A DNA stretch of 64,000 nucleotides, taken from contig CAVTLA010000001.1 in NCBI GenBank assembly GCA_963735465.1, positions 1,798,001-1,862,000 of the forward strand, given 5' to 3'. Both the position numbers and the translations under genes were made by a program. This document shows, in pieces, positions 25,133-33,181 of the stretch (position 1 is the stretch's first letter; each line of letters starts with the position of its first letter). The notes beneath the pieces were generated by a model. It was not told the DNA's origin. It worked only from the letters and a program-made list of their open reading frames with translations, and did no database searches. This DNA is from DASZHJ01 sp963735465 (GTDB lineage: Bacteria > Pseudomonadota > Alphaproteobacteria > ATCC43930 > CGMCC-115725).

Positions 25133-26238
25133 GCTTGCGTGTCCTCCCGAGAATTGGCCGTTTTTGCCGGCACGAAGGACCGATGGCTCCCCTCGAATGC
25201 CGGCGCGATCTCCGTCATGAATTTCGCCATCTGATCCCGCACCAGGGCGTCGGGCTTGTTGCCGACGTTGAAATAGAGAATCACCTCCTCGATCCCCGCC
25301 GCCTCGACGCGCCTGAGCGTGTCGATGATGGCGGCCGGGGAACCGATCAGGATGGATTTCTCCGAGAGATCCTCTTTCCGCATGCCTTTCAGGATGTCCA
25401 CGATGCGCATGAAGTACTGCATCGTCGGCGGCGCCTTGGCGGGATCCGAGGGGAACGCCGGCAGCACGCAGTTGCGGAAATAGCTCATCAGCGTCTCGCG
25501 CCCGTAGTCCGCCTCCGCAGGCGTCTCGGCGATGTGGATGAAGTAGCTGCACATGGCTTGCTTCGGCGCATGACCGTGCTTGACGCATTCCGCGCGGTAG
25601 GCGTCCACCGCCTTGCCGAGATCGCCGAAGGTCATCGCTGCGGCGAACGGCGCGAACAGGATGCCCAGGCCGCGCCGTCCCGCGATCTCCAGGCTGGCGC
25701 GGGAGAAGCAGGCGATGAAGAACGGGATCGGGCGCTGCAGCGGCCGCGGCGTGATCGCCATGTCCCTGATGTCGTAGAAGCGGCCCTTGAACGACCAGGG
25801 CGCGTCCTCGTTCCAGGCCCTGAGGATGACCTCGATACCCTCGGAGAAGATCTCGAGGGAGCGCATGAAGTCGGCGCCGAAGGGCTCGTATTCCCGGCGG
25901 TCGTAGCCGCGGCCGGCGGCGAAATCGACGCGGCCGCCGCTGACGAGATCGAGGGTTGCCCATTGCTCCGCCACGCGGAGCGGATGATGCAGCGGCAGCA
26001 CCGAGACCGCCGGCGCCAGGCGGACCCGCCTCGTCACCGGCGCGATGCTGGCCAGCAGCATTTCCGGCGACGAATTCACGCCGAGGGAATCGAAGTGATG
26101 CTCGCCAATCCAGACCGAGTGCATGCCGAGGCGGTCGGCGAGGATCGCCTGCTCGCGGATCTCGAGGATGAACTGCTCGGCCGTGCGCGGATTGCCGGGA
26201 TAGTGATTGTCGCTCAGCGTGAAATAGCCGAATTCCAT
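25129..26238 (-). CDS. Luciferase-like flavin-dependent monooxygenase
   Basis: 369 residues of the bacterial luciferase-like (LLM) family: WIGEHHFDSLGVNSSPEMLLA, a common block (in parts WIGEHHFDSLG), then VAEQWATLDLVSGGRVDFAAGRGY (in parts LVSGGRVDFAAGRG). It uses reduced FMN, or possibly F420, to oxygenate an unknown substrate. I take the ATG at 26238; an in-frame GTG lies at 26250. Coupled to the LysE-type exporter, it may act on or help clear the same compound. Confidence 0.85.
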   Translation of the reverse strand: MEFGYFTLSDNHYPGNPRTAEQFILEIREQAILADRLGMHSVWIGEHHFDSLGVNSSPEMLLASIAPVTRRVRLAPAVSVLPLHHPLRVAEQWATLDLVSGGRVDFAAGRGYDRREYEPFGADFMRSLEIFSEGIEVILRAWNEDAPWSFKGRFYDIRDMAITPRPLQRPIPFFIACFSRASLEIAGRRGLGILFAPFAAAMTFGDLGKAVDAYRAECVKHGHAPKQAMCSYFIHIAETPAEADYGRETLMSYFRNCVLPAFPSDPAKAPPTMQYFMRIVDILKGMRKEDLSEKSILIGSPAAIIDTLRRVEAAGIEEVILYFNVGNKPDALVRDQMAKFMTEIAPAFEGSHRSFVPAKTANSREDTQA

Positions 26239-26321
26239 GGGCTGCCGCACCCCCCTGTGCCGAGCGCCACTCTACTGCATCAGTCGTCTGGATCGCAGCG
26301 CCGCCCCCGTGCCGGCCGCCC

Positions 26322-26624
26322 TCAGCGCTCCTGGACCCCACGCGCCAGCATGGCGGCAAACAGCAGCAGCAGGCCCAGGGCGAAGGCCGTCTTGTAGAGC
26401 TGCTCGTCCAGCACGAACGACACCGCCTCGTGAACCCCGGCCGCCTGGAAGATCCCCAGCGAGCCGAGGTCGACGCCGAGGTAATGGGTGATGAAGGCGC
26501 CCGTATGGGTCGGTGACCAGGCATCGCCTTTCACCTGGTCGAGGAAGGTCAGCCCCACCGATACCAGGCTGCCGAACAGGCTCAGGATGCCGGCGGCGGT
26601 GAAGAACACTGTGAACGCGCGCAT
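26322..26624 (-). CDS. Small membrane protein, unknown function
   Basis: 100 residues with two clear hydrophobic segments, near residues 3-25 (FTVFFTAAGILSLFGSLVS) and 80-95 (FALGLLLLFAAMLA). The ATG at 26624 follows GGAGGG by 6 bases. No family recognised. It stands alone, upstream of the monooxygenase operon. Confidence 0.55.
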   Translation of the reverse strand: MRAFTVFFTAAGILSLFGSLVSVGLTFLDQVKGDAWSPTHTGAFITHYLGVDLGSLGIFQAAGVHEAVSFVLDEQLYKTAFALGLLLLFAAMLARGVQER

Positions 26625-26821
26625 GGATCCCTCCGCGTCCCCGGGGATTCGGTCAGCGCGATGCCGCACCGGCCATTACCTTGCACGAGAACGGTCGCGG
26701 GTTCAGCCGGAAGAGTCATGGCTTTGTCACGAATCCGACGATCCCATTCACCATAGGACCGCCCGCTCGCGGTAATCCCCGGCCGCGGCGCCGTGCCAAT
26801 CGCCGGCGCCGCGCCGCAGAC

Positions 26822-26998
26822 TTAGCGATAGTAGTAGCCGCCGCGATCGTGCCAGTAAGCGTCGTGGTGGTAGTAGCCGGGGCCTGGATAGGGCGCGATG
26901 ACACAGCCGGACAGCGCGGCGAGAGCCACCACAGCGGCCAGCACCACGGACACGCGCGCGGTGCGCGACGGGCGGGCGCTGGGATTTGCGGTCGTCAT
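26822..26998 (-). CDS. Small lipoprotein with Tyr/His-rich tail
   Basis: 58 residues from ATG 26998 (AGGAGATCGTC precedes it). The signal peptide ends in the lipobox LSGC, and the mature part is only ~23 residues, rich in Tyr, His, Gly and Pro (GPGYYHHDAYWHDRGGYYYR). It resembles short alphaproteobacterial lipoproteins of unknown role. Confidence 0.6.
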   Translation of the reverse strand: MTTANPSARPSRTARVSVVLAAVVALAALSGCVIAPYPGPGYYHHDAYWHDRGGYYYR

Positions 26999-27541
26999 GA
27001 CGATCTCCTGAATTCTGGCCCGTTGCGACACCGCATTGGGCAGGGCGGAACCGGCCGCCGCCGGAGGGGCGCGCATCGAACGCTCCCGAAAATCACAACG
27101 AATTAGGAAACGCGTCTGTTCCGTATTATTTTTATAATAGACGAATCAGATAATTACGGTTTATCAGGCGCCATTCTTCAGAGAAATTAACCCGCGAGGG
27201 CAGAGCCGGGTTGCGCCGGAGGTCCGCTCCGGCTGTAACAACGATGGAGTCGGTCTGAGTCCCATTCGGCGGGTGCGCTCAACCCCACCGCGTGCACATG
27301 CTCGGGAAGTGCCCATTTTCGGGGCAACAGCATCACTCCGGCACGATTGGCCAAGTCCGAACAAGCCTCTGGGCATGCTCAACTTAGGTGCACGGCAACA
27401 CGAAAAAATCGTTCATCTTTAGTTAGTTGACTTGCCTCATGTTGTACCGCAGCATCCGGCAACCCAAATAATCCCATCCGGTCAGTGGAGGAACGCCCAG
27501 CACTCGAAGGCGCGTCGCACTTTCGTTTGGAGACATGGACC
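26999..27541. other. 543-base gap with an AT-rich segment
   Basis: No coding frame here has support. Positions ~27100-27165 are strikingly AT-rich against the background and contain TATAAT (27133-27138) inside a small inverted repeat (ATTAT, then ATAAT). The promoter of the lipoprotein on the - strand and of the thioesterase on the + strand must lie in this gap. TTGACT occurs at 27427-27432 but has no good -10 partner. The middle (27170-27400) shows nothing I can name. Confidence 0.4.
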
Positions 27542-27949
27542 ATGCGGCATGCGGAACAGGTACTGGAGGCCATCATCGAGCCCCGAGGCGAGCTCGCCTC
27601 GCGGACGCTGGCGATGCCGGCGGATACCAACCCCACCGGCGACATCTTTGGCGGCTGGATCATGGCGCTGATGGATACCGCCGCGCTGATGACGGCGACC
27701 CGGCAGGGCAGAGGCCGCGTGGTGACGGTGGCGGTCTCGAAGATCGCTTTCCTCGAGCCGGTCAAGGTCGGCGACGCCGTCTGCTGCTACACGGATCTGG
27801 CGCGGGTCGGCCGCACCTCGATCACGCTCGCGGTGGAAGTCTGGGTGCTGCGCCAGGGCCAGGGCGAGCGCGTCAAGGTCACCGAGGCGGAATTCACCTT
27901 CGTCGCCGTCGACGACGCCGGCCGTCCGCGGCCGATTACCGGCGGCTGA
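27542..27949 (+). CDS. Acyl-CoA thioesterase (YciA-type hotdog)
   Basis: 135 residues. PADTNPTGDIFGGWIMALMD is the YciA/BACH-type motif, with Asn and Asp placed as in the active site (N.xGDiFGG). KIAFLEPVKVGDAV is the next family block. It hydrolyses acyl-CoA thioesters, probably short to medium chain. ATG 27542 is preferred to 27485 because family members begin close to it and GGAGAC lies upstream. Confidence 0.85.
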   Translation: MRHAEQVLEAIIEPRGELASRTLAMPADTNPTGDIFGGWIMALMDTAALMTATRQGRGRVVTVAVSKIAFLEPVKVGDAVCCYTDLARVGRTSITLAVEVWVLRQGQGERVKVTEAEFTFVAVDDAGRPRPITGG

Positions 27950-27960
27950 TCTCCCGTCCG

Positions 27961-28425
27961 TCAATCGCCGGGGCGATAGACCATGATGCGCACCCGCCGA
28001 TTGCGCGGATTGCGGACGTGGTCCTTCGTCGGCACCGCCGGATCGAGCTTGCCGCGGCCTTCAGTGGTGATGATGTCGGCGGCCACCCCTTCCCGCACCA
28101 GCTCGTCGCGCACGGCATCGGCGCGGCGCTCAGAGAGGCGATCGGCGCCCTCGGCGGTGCCGGCGGTGTCGGCGTAGCCGATCACCTTCACGTGGGAGAG
28201 GCTGCCCCGCTCCTTGGCGTGCCGGATCGCCACCGCTGCATCGGCGATGACGGGAGCCCCGAGTTTGGAAAGCTTCGCACTCGCGAAATCGAAATAGACG
28301 ACGAAGCTCGGCGGCGGCGATGCCGGCTGCTGGGCCTGGGCGCCGCCCGCCAGCATGCCCGCCAGTACCACGGCCGCCCCCAACCTGCCCGTCATCCGGC
28401 GCAGGCACGCGATCCCAATGACCAT
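27961..28425 (-). CDS. OmpA-family periplasmic protein
   Basis: 154 residues: a signal peptide (GAAVVLAGMLAGGAQAQ) and one OmpA-like peptidoglycan-binding domain. VYFDFASAKLS, VIGYADTAGTAEGADRLSERRA (in parts GYADTAG and LSERRADAV) and NRRVRIMV are the usual landmarks, including the Asp and Arg that hold diaminopimelate. There is no beta-barrel, so it is a soluble or loosely attached cell-wall-binding protein. Confidence 0.8.
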   Translation of the reverse strand: MVIGIACLRRMTGRLGAAVVLAGMLAGGAQAQQPASPPPSFVVYFDFASAKLSKLGAPVIADAAVAIRHAKERGSLSHVKVIGYADTAGTAEGADRLSERRADAVRDELVREGVAADIITTEGRGKLDPAVPTKDHVRNPRNRRVRIMVYRPGD

Positions 28426-28477
28426 TCTTCTTGTCCCCTCGGTTGCGGCAGGAGCATCCCAAGACTGCGGCGCGGGA

Positions 28478-28768
28478 TCAAGCCGTGAGGAGCGCGCGGG
28501 CGACCGCCTCCCATTCCGCCTCCAGGGAAGTGGCGGCGACCGGCTTGCCGGCGCGACGGTACCAGTAGGCGGCGTTGGACGCGTCGCCCTCCTTGCGGTG
28601 GAGATAGGCGTGCACCCAGGCGCCGGCGGCGCCCTCGTCGGCCTGGGCGCATTCGTGGGCGGCCTTCCAGTCGCCCTTGGCATCCCACCAGAGCGCGCAG
28701 ACGGCATCCGCCAGCTGATCCGGCGGCTCGGCCCGCGCCAGGGATCCGCGAAACGTCTCGAAATCCAT
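28478..28768 (-). CDS. Small conserved hypothetical protein
   Basis: 96 residues with a strong ribosome site (GGGAGGG) before ATG 28768. It is rich in Ala and Trp, with DWKAAHECAQ and AYLHRKEGDASNAAYWYRRAG, a helical repeat-like pattern that recalls one or two TPR/Sel1 units. Function is unknown. It lies between the DedA and OmpA-like genes on the same strand. Confidence 0.65.
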   Translation of the reverse strand: MDFETFRGSLARAEPPDQLADAVCALWWDAKGDWKAAHECAQADEGAAGAWVHAYLHRKEGDASNAAYWYRRAGKPVAATSLEAEWEAVARALLTA

Positions 28769-28851
28769 CTCGTCCCTCCCAGGGATCGGGTCTGATCGAT
28801 AGCGGTTCATCTTAACGGGCTCATGGCCTGTTCGAAAACCGGCGCCCGGCG

Positions 28852-29508
28852 TCAGCGATGTCGCGGCCGCAGCAGCGGTCCCGGCAGCGCCCGCTCCGCC
28901 TCCGCCGTCAGCCGGGCCTCGTTGCGATAGAGAAAAACGGCGACGGCGGCGATCACCGCGAGCGCCGCAAGCCCGAGGACGATGCCGGCCGGCCCCATCA
29001 CGCGGTGCGCGCCGCGGCCCAACGCATAGGCGCCGCCGCCGAAGACCAGCACCCACAACGTGCCACCCATCGCATTGAAGATGGCAAAGCGCGGCCACGG
29101 CATCCGGTTGGCGCCGGCGACGAAGCCGGAAAGCGCCCGCAGCAAGGCGATGAAGCGCGCGCAGAACACGACGGCCGCGCCGCGGCGCAGGAAGAGATAC
29201 TGCCCGAGCTTGATCCGCTTCTCCGTCAGCCCGACATAATTCCCGAACCGCAACAGCAGCCGGTATCCGAGCCAGCGGCCGAGACAAAAGCCGATGTTGT
29301 CGCCGACGATCGCGCCGAGCACGGCGGCGGCGAGCACGAATTTGATGTCGAGGCCGCGGCCGTTGCCCGCGAGGATCGCCGCCAGGACCAGCGTCGCTTC
29401 GCCGGGCAGCGGCACTCCCATGCCCTCCACCGCCACCATGCCGGCCACCACGACATAGCCGTAGGTGACGAGGAGATGCGCGATATCGCTGTGGGGAAAA
29501 GGGAACAT
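28852..29508 (-). CDS. DedA/SNARE-associated-family membrane protein
   Basis: 218 residues with four to five hydrophobic segments. GMGVPLPGEATLVLAA is the reentrant-loop motif of DedA proteins, and FCARFIALLRALSGFVAGANRM contains the conserved F.R..P/A..R..s..aG pattern (in parts CARFIALLRALSGFVAG). Members flip lipids such as undecaprenyl phosphate and keep membrane energetics. It is divergent from the ThDP-enzyme operon. Confidence 0.85.
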   Translation of the reverse strand: MFPFPHSDIAHLLVTYGYVVVAGMVAVEGMGVPLPGEATLVLAAILAGNGRGLDIKFVLAAAVLGAIVGDNIGFCLGRWLGYRLLLRFGNYVGLTEKRIKLGQYLFLRRGAAVVFCARFIALLRALSGFVAGANRMPWPRFAIFNAMGGTLWVLVFGGGAYALGRGAHRVMGPAGIVLGLAALAVIAAVAVFLYRNEARLTAEAERALPGPLLRPRHR

Positions 29509-29693
29509 GGTAGGGCTGCGCCGTCGCCTCTGTATTTCTATCTGCAGGTATGTTTGAGTGGGATCGTCAGACCGACGCGTTCTCTACCACTTTCACGACC
29601 TCGACACCGTTCTTTTCACCCGCGCTCACGAACTCCTCATCCCGTTGCGGCGGCAGTGCCGCGCCCCCACTCGAGCGAACGAGACGCCCATCC

Positions 29694-30230
29694 ATGGCCG
29701 CCAAGAAAAAACCCGCTCCGCAGGAAACCTGGCCCGACGAGATCTACGACGTCCTCGTCCGCGAGCAGGTCCGCCAGGTCGTCTATGTCCCCGATGCCGG
29801 TCACGCGCGCCTCATCGACCGCTGCGCCGCCAATTCCAAAATGAAGACGGTGGTGCTGACGACAGAGGAGGAAGGCATCGGCGTCCTCGCCGGCGCCTGG
29901 CTCGGCGGCGACCGCGGCGTGCTGCTGATGCAGAGCAGCGGCGTCGGCAATTGCATCAACATGCTCTCCCTCGCCACCGTCTGCCGCTTCCCGCTGCTGA
30001 CGATCGTGACCATGCGCGGCGAATGGGGCGAGTTCAATCCGTGGCAGATCCCCATGGGCAAGGGCACGCCGGTCATCCTCGAGGAGGCGGGCGTGCTGAC
30101 CTTCCGCATCGAGGAGGCGGCATCCACCGCCGAGACCGTGGAAGCCGCCGCGCGCATCGCCTTCAACGGCGACCGCGCCGCCGCGGTGCTGATCTCCCAG
30201 CGCGTCATCGGCACCAAGTCCTTCAAGTGA
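29694..30230 (+). CDS. ThDP decarboxylase, alpha (PYR-domain) subunit, ComD-like
   Basis: 178 residues from ATG 29694. It is the pyrimidine-binding half of a ThDP enzyme: VVLTTEEEGIGVLAGAWLGG holds the catalytic Glu that activates ThDP, and LLMQSSGVGNCINMLSLA follows. It matches the alpha subunit of sulfopyruvate or phosphonopyruvate decarboxylases, which in many bacteria are split into two genes. The beta subunit gene starts 12 bases later. Substrate is not determined by sequence; no coenzyme M or phosphonate genes are seen nearby. Confidence 0.8.
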   Translation: MAAKKKPAPQETWPDEIYDVLVREQVRQVVYVPDAGHARLIDRCAANSKMKTVVLTTEEEGIGVLAGAWLGGDRGVLLMQSSGVGNCINMLSLATVCRFPLLTIVTMRGEWGEFNPWQIPMGKGTPVILEEAGVLTFRIEEAASTAETVEAAARIAFNGDRAAAVLISQRVIGTKSFK

Positions 30231-30241
30231 GAGCGCCCGCC

Positions 30242-30841
30242 ATGGCCAAAAGCGAAAAGACCGCCGCCCCCACCCTCGAGCGCCGCGCCGTCATCAGGAG
30301 CCTGGTGAAGGGGCGCAAGGACATGCTCGTGGTCTCGGGGCTGGGCACCACCACCTACGATCTCGCCGCCGCCGGCGACGATCCCCGCAATTTCTATCTC
30401 TGGGGCGCCATGGGCGCCGCGGCGCTGATCGGCCTCGGCCTGGCGCTGGCGCAGCCGAAGCGCCGCGTGCTGGTGGCGACCGGCGACGGCGAGATGCTGA
30501 TGGGCCTCGGTGGCCTCGCCACCATCGGCGTGCAGCAGCCGAAGAATCTTGCCGTGGTGGTCATCGACAACGAGCGCTACGCCGAGACCGGCCTGCAGCA
30601 GACCCACACGGCCCACGGCGTCGATCTGCCGGCGATCGCGACCGCGACGGGATTCAAGACCGTCTGCCTCGTGCGCGACGCCGCCGAGCTCAAGGCATTC
30701 CTGCCGCTTCTGTTCAAGGCGCCGGGCCCGCTCTTCGCCACCATCAAGGTGACGGCGGACCGTCCGCCCTTCGTGCTGCCGTCGCGCGACGGCGTCTATC
30801 TCAAGAACCGCTTCCGCGAGGCGGTGCTGGGCAAGGCCTAG
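30242..30841 (+). CDS. ThDP decarboxylase, beta (PP-domain) subunit, ComE-like
   Basis: 199 residues carrying the diphosphate-binding ThDP domain: VATGDGEMLMGLGGL begins the GDG...N motif that ends at VVIDNERYAETG. It pairs with the preceding PYR subunit to make one active enzyme. The C-terminal part (RPPFVLPSRDGVYLKNRFREA) resembles sulfopyruvate decarboxylase beta subunits (quoted residues in parts: PPFVLPSRDG). A strong hairpin follows the stop. Confidence 0.82.
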   Translation: MAKSEKTAAPTLERRAVIRSLVKGRKDMLVVSGLGTTTYDLAAAGDDPRNFYLWGAMGAAALIGLGLALAQPKRRVLVATGDGEMLMGLGGLATIGVQQPKNLAVVVIDNERYAETGLQQTHTAHGVDLPAIATATGFKTVCLVRDAAELKAFLPLLFKAPGPLFATIKVTADRPPFVLPSRDGVYLKNRFREAVLGKA

Positions 30842-30882
30842 CGATCTCTCGCACGAAGAGCGGAGCGCGAGCTTGCACTTCC

Positions 30883-30907
30883 CGCCCCAAGGCAACACCT
30901 TGGGGCG
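30883..30907 (+). terminator. Strong 10-bp hairpin after the ThDP genes
   Basis: Arms CGCCCCAAGG (30883-30892) and CCTTGGGGCG (30898-30907) pair perfectly around CAACA. No T run follows (TTGGTG), so it may be an imperfect terminator or an mRNA-stability element between the ThDP operon and the cytochrome gene. Confidence 0.55.
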
Positions 30908-30934
30908 TTGGTGCCCCTGGGACAGGAGATCGCG

Positions 30935-31276
30935 ATGAGACAGCTCGTGCTGGCGGCAAGCCTCGGCGTGGCGGTCGGTCTCGCGTCCGGCGCCGCCTGC
31001 GCCCAGGGATCGGCGAAGGTCGGCGATGCCAAGACGGGGCGGGCCTTCGCGCTGCAGACCTGCGCGCTCTGCCATGTCGTCGCGCCGCACCAGCTGGCGC
31101 CGACGCGCCTGGCCGTCGGGCCGAGCTTTCAGTCGATCGCCGATCTCCCGAGCACGACATCGCACTCGCTGCAGGTATTCCTGGTGACGCCGCACCCGAC
31201 CATGCCGAACCTGGTTCTGTCGGCGGACGAGGTCGGCAACGTCGTCGCCTATATCCTGAGCCTCAAAAAGAAGTAG
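30935..31276 (+). CDS. Small class I cytochrome c
   Basis: 113 residues from ATG 30935 (AGGAGATCGCG upstream). A signal peptide ends near AACAQG, and the haem site CALCH is at residues 43-47; HPTMPNLVLS holds the likely axial Met, and the C-terminal VVAYILSLKKK helix is typical. It is a periplasmic electron carrier of mono-haem type. It is convergent with the DUF3237 gene. Confidence 0.88.
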   Translation: MRQLVLAASLGVAVGLASGAACAQGSAKVGDAKTGRAFALQTCALCHVVAPHQLAPTRLAVGPSFQSIADLPSTTSHSLQVFLVTPHPTMPNLVLSADEVGNVVAYILSLKKK

Positions 31277-31281
31277 ACCCT

Positions 31282-31743
31282 CTACAGCACCTCGAAGACC
31301 TCGTAGATCGGCCCTTCCGGCGGACGGCGGCCGACGCCCACGGCAACGATGTTGTTGAGCCAGGCGCAGGCCGGCGCCGCGGTCTCGAACAGCACGATCG
31401 TGCGAAAATAATATTCCGAGGGATCGACGGCCTCGCCGCGATTGAGGCGCTCGATGACCGCCGCCGGTCCGTGGCGGTAGCCCTGGTAGCTCATGCCGAT
31501 GAGGGCGCCGTCGTCGGTCTTGAGGGTGACGCGCACGTTGAGCTGCAGAGAGCCGTCGGGCCGGGCCAGGATCCAGTCCGAGCCGCCCTGCTCCACCACC
31601 TTGCCGCGCAGCTTCGGCCCTTCGAAAGTGCCGCCGGTCACCGCGACGATACGGCGGTCGCCGAGCGGCGTCTTGCCCAGCATCTGCGGCGGCGCCGCCG
31701 CCATCTTGAGAGTGAACAGCAGCGTCGTGCGCACGTCGCTCAT
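31282..31743 (-). CDS. DUF3237 family protein
   Basis: 153 residues of the DUF3237 family: GDRRIVAVTGGTFEGPKLRG (in parts IVAVTGGTFEGP), GGSDWILARPDGSLQLNVR and YYFRTIVLFET. ATG 31743 follows GGAGGAATC; an upstream start at 31776 has no clear ribosome site. Function is unknown, though members are often near genes of aromatic or terpene breakdown. Confidence 0.8.
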   Translation of the reverse strand: MSDVRTTLLFTLKMAAAPPQMLGKTPLGDRRIVAVTGGTFEGPKLRGKVVEQGGSDWILARPDGSLQLNVRVTLKTDDGALIGMSYQGYRHGPAAVIERLNRGEAVDPSEYYFRTIVLFETAAPACAWLNNIVAVGVGRRPPEGPIYEVFEVL

Positions 31744-31835
31744 CTCGGGATTCCTCCGGCAGCGGCGCGGCCCCATCGCCGCGCTCTGGCATCAGTGAAG
31801 CACGGGACCGGCGCAGGTGCCAGGGGATCGCGGGA

Positions 31836-33170
31836 TCAGCCGCGCTGGGACGATTTCGGAATTGGCGGCAAGGCGGGCCGCCCCGTGGCCGCACCGGCGG
31901 GCGGAGGCGCCATCAGAAATCCCATCGGTCCGGGATCGGCGTAGTCGGGAAAAACACCGGCGAGGGGCAGCGGCCGCGCCGCGTGCGCGGTCAGCACCTC
32001 GCCCAGAACCCGGCGGTAATCGGTGGCGACCGCGAGATCGACGCCTTCGTCGAGCTGGCTGGCTCCGAGGCCGGGCCAGCGGCCGTAGAAGCGCCCGCCC
32101 CTGACCTTGCCGCCGAGCACCGTCATCACGCCGGCGCGGCCGTGGTCGGTGCCGTTGCTCTTGTTGGAGCGCAGGCGGCGTCCGAACTCGCTCACGGTCA
32201 CGATGACGAGGCGGTCGTGATAGCGCGCCATGTCCGCATAGAATGCCGAGATCCCCGCCGACAGCCGCTCGACGCAATTGCGGAAGCGGCCGGGCTGATT
32301 CTCATGCGTGTCCCAGCCGCCGATGTCGGCGGTGGCGACCTGCAGGCCGATCTCCATCTTGGCAATCTGGGCGATCGCCTTCAGCGGCCGGGCGAGATCG
32401 CCGGCGGGCTCGTAGGCGACACCGTGCTCCGGCGCGTAGGCGACGGGATGGTTCTGGGCGTCGCGGGGAATGCGCCCGTCGATGAGGGTCATGGCGTCCA
32501 GCGCCGCCCGGCCGGCGGCGCCGGCAGCACCGGGCGCGCCGCGATAGAGGCGCTCGAGGGCCGCGCCCACGGGCGGTCCGCCCGGCGCGCCGAAGCCGCC
32601 GCCGAGGTCGGGCACCGCGAGGCCGCCGGCGGAGCCGAGGAAATCCCCGCTCATGCCGCTGGCGGCGCAGATGCCGGTGCCGGGCTCGGTGGCGCCGATG
32701 AGCTGCTGATAGCGCGCGAGCCAGCCCGAATTGCTGCGGGCGAGCGCCGCGCCACCGGCGACGCCGCGCTCGATCATGTCGGTGGCGACGAAGTGGCTGC
32801 GCGTCGCATCGGTGAGGCCGGCCGCGTGCACGAAAGCGAGGCGGCCGTCCTGATAGAGCTCCGCGAGACCCTTTGCCGACGGATGCAGGCGGAAGTCGAT
32901 GCGCGGATCCGGTCCGCGCGCCAGGGCGTGGCCGGCGTCGTTCCCGTCGGCGCTCACGCGGAGATCGGAGCTGCGCGCCTCGATGAAGGTGCGGTCGGTG
33001 GCCGGCGAGATGAAGTTGAGGCCGTCGCAGCCGCCGCGAAGGTGGATGACAACCAGAAGGCCGCGCTCGCTGCCGTCGGCGGCGAAGGCCAGCCGGCCGA
33101 GGCCGGGCATCGCATAGGCGCCGGCGGTGGCGAGCGCGCCTTCCAGAACCTGTCGCCGGCTGATCCGCAT
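31836..33170 (-). CDS. DUF1501 family protein (Tat-type signal)
   Basis: 444 residues. ISRRQVLEGALATAGAYAMP is a twin-arginine-like signal, and VVIHLRGGCDGLNFISP is the DUF1501 start, with GGWDTHENQ and SEFGRRLRSNKSNGTDHG further on, giving the His/Asp set of an alkaline-phosphatase/sulfatase-like fold. DUF1501 and DUF1800 genes are almost always paired; here they lie 11 bases apart. Secreted function is unknown, with a proposed role in surface or carbohydrate chemistry. Confidence 0.85.
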   Translation of the reverse strand: MRISRRQVLEGALATAGAYAMPGLGRLAFAADGSERGLLVVIHLRGGCDGLNFISPATDRTFIEARSSDLRVSADGNDAGHALARGPDPRIDFRLHPSAKGLAELYQDGRLAFVHAAGLTDATRSHFVATDMIERGVAGGAALARSNSGWLARYQQLIGATEPGTGICAASGMSGDFLGSAGGLAVPDLGGGFGAPGGPPVGAALERLYRGAPGAAGAAGRAALDAMTLIDGRIPRDAQNHPVAYAPEHGVAYEPAGDLARPLKAIAQIAKMEIGLQVATADIGGWDTHENQPGRFRNCVERLSAGISAFYADMARYHDRLVIVTVSEFGRRLRSNKSNGTDHGRAGVMTVLGGKVRGGRFYGRWPGLGASQLDEGVDLAVATDYRRVLGEVLTAHAARPLPLAGVFPDYADPGPMGFLMAPPPAGAATGRPALPPIPKSSQRG

Positions 33171-33181
33171 GGGCGATCTCC

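Noticed and set aside
27427..27450. A promoter with TTGACT before the thioesterase gene
   Set aside because: No acceptable -10 at 16-18 bases.
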